Origin: Mauremys mutica
Taxonomy: Eukaryota > Chordata > Testudines > Geoemydidae
DNA length: 64,000 nucleotides
NCBI RefSeq assembly: GCF_020497125.1
Contig: NC_059077.1
Location: 27,727,340 to 27,791,339, forward strand
Reading direction: 5' to 3'
In this document: in pieces, positions 61,320-64,000 of the stretch
Numbering within the stretch: position 1 is the stretch's first letter
How the letters are laid out: each line of letters begins with the position of its first letter
The notes under the pieces: generated by a model
Seen by the model: only the letters and a program-made list of their open reading frames with translations
Told to the model about the DNA's origin: nothing
The model's database searches: none
Made by a program: the position numbers and the translations under genes

Positions 61320-61700
61320 TTCTAAGCTGCACGGCTGGGTGGCCGCCCAGCAAGCTATCAAGTGCCGCGCACTTCAGGTGCCCCTCCCCACACTGCTGCA
61401 TTGCTCCTGCCCACTGTCTTGGAGTCCCTGGCCAATGGCTCCCAGGAGCCTCCTGCTTGCTGTGCAGAGTGGGGGAGCAGAAGGAAGAAGGAGGGGGCGC
61501 TGATGTTAGGGTATCCTCCTCCCCTGTAGCCCCATTTACACAAAGTGGGGAGGACGGACACAACATAGCTCAGGAGGGAGGGAGCTTGCTGGCAGCTGTT
61601 ACTGTGTCTGAACAGGGAGTCTTCAGACTGCTGAGTACCAATCTACTTAAAAGGACAGTGTACTTAAAGAGGCAGCGTGCATCTCTCTCTCTCGCACACA
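61320..61700. mobile_element. GC-rich interspersed repeat candidate
   Basis: An abrupt GC-rich block (GGGTGGCCGCCCAGCAAGC, GTGCCCCTCCCCACAC, GGAGCCTCCTGCTTGC) in AT-rich intron, ending near a CT/CACACA tract. It is probably a mobile-element piece, but I could not find termini or a duplication. Overlapping frames on both strands are compositional. Confidence 0.35.
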
Positions 61701-62252
61701 CACATAGTCTATCATCCTTTAAAAAGTGGAAGTGAAATCCTAGTGAGGAAGATAGAAAGAAGCATAAACTCTGGCAAATGAAGTGTAATATTATAATTAG
61801 GAAGGCCAAAAAAGAATTTGAAGAACAGCTAGTCAAAGATTCAAAAAGTAATAGAATTTTTTTTTTAAAAAGTACATCAGAAGCAGGAAGCCTGCTAAAC
61901 AACCAATTGGGCCACTGAACGATCGAGATACCAAGGAAGCACTCAAGGATGATAAGGCCATTGTGGAGAAACTAAATGAATTCTTTGCATCCATCTTCAT
62001 GGCTGAGAATGTGAGCGAGAGTCCCAAACTTGAGCCATTCTTTTTAGGTGATGAATCTGAGGAACTGTCCTAGATTGAGGTGTCATTAGAGGAGGTTTTG
62101 GAACAAACTGATAAACTAAACAGTAATAAGTCACCAGGACCAGATGGTATTCACCCAAGAGTTCGGAAGGAACTCAAATGTGAAATTGCAGAACTACTAA
62201 CTGTAGTCTGTAACCTAGCATTTAAATCAGCTTCTGAATCAAATGATTAGAG

Positions 62253-62850
62253 CAGACGTGGGCAAACTACAGCTCGCAGGCCACATCTAGCCCATGGGAC
62301 CATCCTGTCCAGCCCAGGAGGCTACCCCCCCAGTCCCTCCCCCGCAGCCATGCCATCGAGTGGGCAGCGCTCTGGGTGGCGAGGCTGCGCGTTCCTGCCA
62401 AGCAGCGAGGCAGCATGTCTGGCTCCCAGGGGGACAGTCAGGGGATAGGGAGCAGGGGGCGGTTAGATGGGGCTGAGGTTATGGGGGGCAGTCAGGGGAT
62501 GAGGGAGGGTTGGATAAGTGTGGGAGTCCCAGGGGGGGCGTCAGGGGCAGGGGTGTGGATAGGGGTCAGAGCAGTCAGGGCACTGGGAGCAGGAGAGTTG
62601 GATAAGGGGTGGGGTTCCAGGGGCAGTTAGGGTCAGGGGGTCCTGGGAGAGGGCGGTTACGGGACAAGGAGCAGGGGGGTTGGATGGGTTGGGAATTCGA
62701 GGGGGGAGGCAGGCAGGGGGTGGGAAGTGGGAGGTGTCGGATGGTGGCGGGAGCCAGACTGTTTGGGGAGGCACAGCCTTCCCTACCCAACCCTCCATAC
62801 AGTTTTGCAACCCCAGTATGGCCTTCGGGCAAAAAGTTTGCACACCCCTG
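62253..62850. mobile_element. Non-autonomous hAT element with a G-rich minisatellite core
   Basis: It starts CAGACGTGGGCAAACTACAG and ends AAAGTTTGCACACCCCTG. Flanks GATTAGAG (62245-62252) and GACTAGAG (62851-62858) are an 8-base duplication with one change. CR1 sequence is continuous across it when removed. The core is a loose tandem array of GGGGCAGTCAGGGGATAGGG / GGAGCAGGGGGGTTGGATGG-like units. Its termini and opening resemble 28769-29749. Confidence 0.85.
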
Positions 62851-63576
62851 GACTAGAGGATAGCTAATGTGACACCAGTTTTTAAAAAGGGCTCCAGAGG
62901 TGATCCCGGTGATTATAGGACAGTAAGCCTGACTTCAGTGCCGGGCAAACTGGTTGAAACTATAGTAAAGAACAGAATTGTCAGACACATAGATGAACAT
63001 AATTTGTTGGGGAAGAGTCAATATGATTTTTGTAAAGGGAACTCATGCCTCAACAATCTACTAGAATTCTTTGAGGGGGCCCACAAGCATGTGGACAAGG
63101 GGGATCCAGTGGATATAGTGTACTTAGATTTTCAGAAAGCCTTTGACAAGGTCCCTCACCAAAGGATCTTAAGCAAAGTAAGCTGTCATGGGATAAGAGG
63201 GAAGGTCTTCTCATGGATTTGTAACTAGTTAAAAGATAGGAAACAAAGGGTAAGAATAAATGGTCAATTTTCAGAATGAAGAGAGGTAAATAGTGGTGTC
63301 CCCCAGGGGTCTGGTACTGGGCCCAGTCCTATTCAACATATTCATAAATGATCTGGAAAAAGGGGGTAAACGGTGAGGTGGCAAAAATTGCAGATGATAC
63401 AAAATTGCTCAAGATAGTTAAGTCCAAGGCAGACTGCGAAGAGCTACAAAAGGATCTCTCAAACCTGGGTGACTAGGAAACAAAATGGCAAATGAAATTC
63501 AATGTTGATAAATGCAAAGTAATGCACACTGGAAAACATAATCCCAACTAAATTGGCTGTTACCACTCAGGAAAGA

Positions 63577-63847
63577 GAAGAATAGAACAAGAAGCAATGG
63601 GCTTAAACTGCAGCAAGGGAGGTTTAGGTTGGACATTAGGAAAAAGTTCCTAACTGTCAGGGTGGTTAAACACTGGAATAAACTGCCTAGGGAGGTTGTG
63701 GAATCTCCATCTCTGGGGATATTTAAGAGTAGGTTAGATAAATGTCTATCAGGGATGGTCTAGACAGTATTTGGTCTTGCCATGAGGGCAGGGGATTGGA
63801 CTAGATGACCTCTCAAGGTCCCTTCCAGCCCTAGAATCTATGAATCT
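63577..63847 (+). mobile_element. 5'-truncated CR1 tail nested in a CR1
   Basis: GGGCTTAAACTGCAGCAAGG .. GGACTAGATGACCTCTCAAG .. CCTAGAATCTATGAATCT is a CR1 3' end of a different subfamily. It is placed between host sequences CACTCAGGAAAGAGA and GGAGTCATTGTGGATTGG, which are adjacent in an intact element. The host CR1 continues with AACATCCACTCAATGTGCAA. Confidence 0.75.
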
Positions 63848-64000
63848 AGGGAGTCATTGTGGATTGGTCTCTGAAAACATCCACTCAATGTGCAACGGCA
63901 GTCAAAAAAGTGAACAGAATGTTGGGAATCATTAAGAAAGGGATAGATAATATGACAAAATATCATATTGCCTCTATATAAGTCCACAGTATGCCCGCAT

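Larger units (their letters stand above)
59096..64000 (-). other. OXCT1: OXCT1 upstream intron (partial), 4.9 kb in window
   Basis: No further OXCT1 exon could be found between 59096 and the window end on the minus strand. The stretch holds a truncated MITE, an hAT MITE, an AC microsatellite, a GC-rich repeat candidate and a CR1 with nested insertions. Confidence 0.75.
61706..64000 (+). mobile_element. Long CR1 LINE, opposite strand to OXCT1, running off the window
   Basis: The upstream part has ATCCTTTAAAAAGTGGAAGT, then GGCAAATGAAGTG and degenerate coding (..KEFEEQLVKDSKS). The reverse transcriptase is clear at 62869-63228 (TPVFKKGSRGDPGDYRTVSL, VYLDFQKAFDKVPHQ) and at about 63390, where ADDTKLLKI is the catalytic box. 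Stops and frameshifts separate the segments. It hosts an hAT element (62253-62850) and a CR1 tail (63577-63847), then resumes to the window end. Confidence 0.88.

Noticed and set aside
61213..61902. Several overlapping 90-117-codon frames
   Set aside because: They coincide with a GC-rich repeat candidate and the start of a CR1. Frames on both strands and no motif support a gene.
62869..63228. 119-codon frame with reverse-transcriptase motifs
   Set aside because: It is part of a degenerate CR1 LINE, not a host gene. The frame is broken on both sides.

Overview
The window is vertebrate genomic DNA, most likely from a turtle or another non-avian sauropsid. I infer this from the repeat content: many CR1 LINE fragments with the sauropsid 3' tail, MIR/CORE-type SINE remnants, abundant hAT and mariner MITEs with readable target-site duplications, and long solo LTRs. 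Introns are long, and nothing bacterial or viral in gene layout is present.

The only host gene I can support is the 3' part of OXCT1 (succinyl-CoA:3-ketoacid CoA transferase, mitochondrial ketone-body utilisation) on the minus strand. Six coding exons read in frame in this order: 59095-59023, 58298-58223, 40631-40542, 25798-25718, 23613-23512 and 16414-16373. All have canonical splice sites and the last carries the stop codon. They encode about the last 154 residues, corresponding to the last six exons of the 17-exon mammalian gene. The 5' part, including the exon with the catalytic glutamate, lies beyond base 64000.

Layout. 1-13.7 kb is intergenic DNA downstream of OXCT1: fold-back elements, a CR1 with a nested CR1 tail and a complete solo LTR (4053-4911), further LTR-like pieces, another CR1 and a MIR. 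About 13.7-16.37 kb is the candidate OXCT1 3' UTR. 16.4-59.1 kb is OXCT1 exons and introns. 59.1-64 kb is an upstream OXCT1 intron holding a MITE, an hAT element and a long CR1 that itself hosts an hAT element and a nested CR1 tail.

Three items stand out. (1) Inside the 14.7-kb intron, on the same strand as OXCT1, lies an intact 562-codon single-exon reading frame (32341-30653). It sits in a 2.5-kb element with imperfect long terminal inverted repeats and has the look of a DNA-transposon transposase that I cannot name. (2) The 17.6-kb intron holds an old duplicate (about 43563-44086) of the neighbouring OXCT1 exon and about 450 bases of its flanking intron (40090-40641). The duplicated exon is decayed: it has an in-frame stop and a 13-base loss but keeps its splice donor. 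(3) The 81-base exon at 25718-25798 is bracketed by two 94-base direct repeats that differ at two positions by eye.
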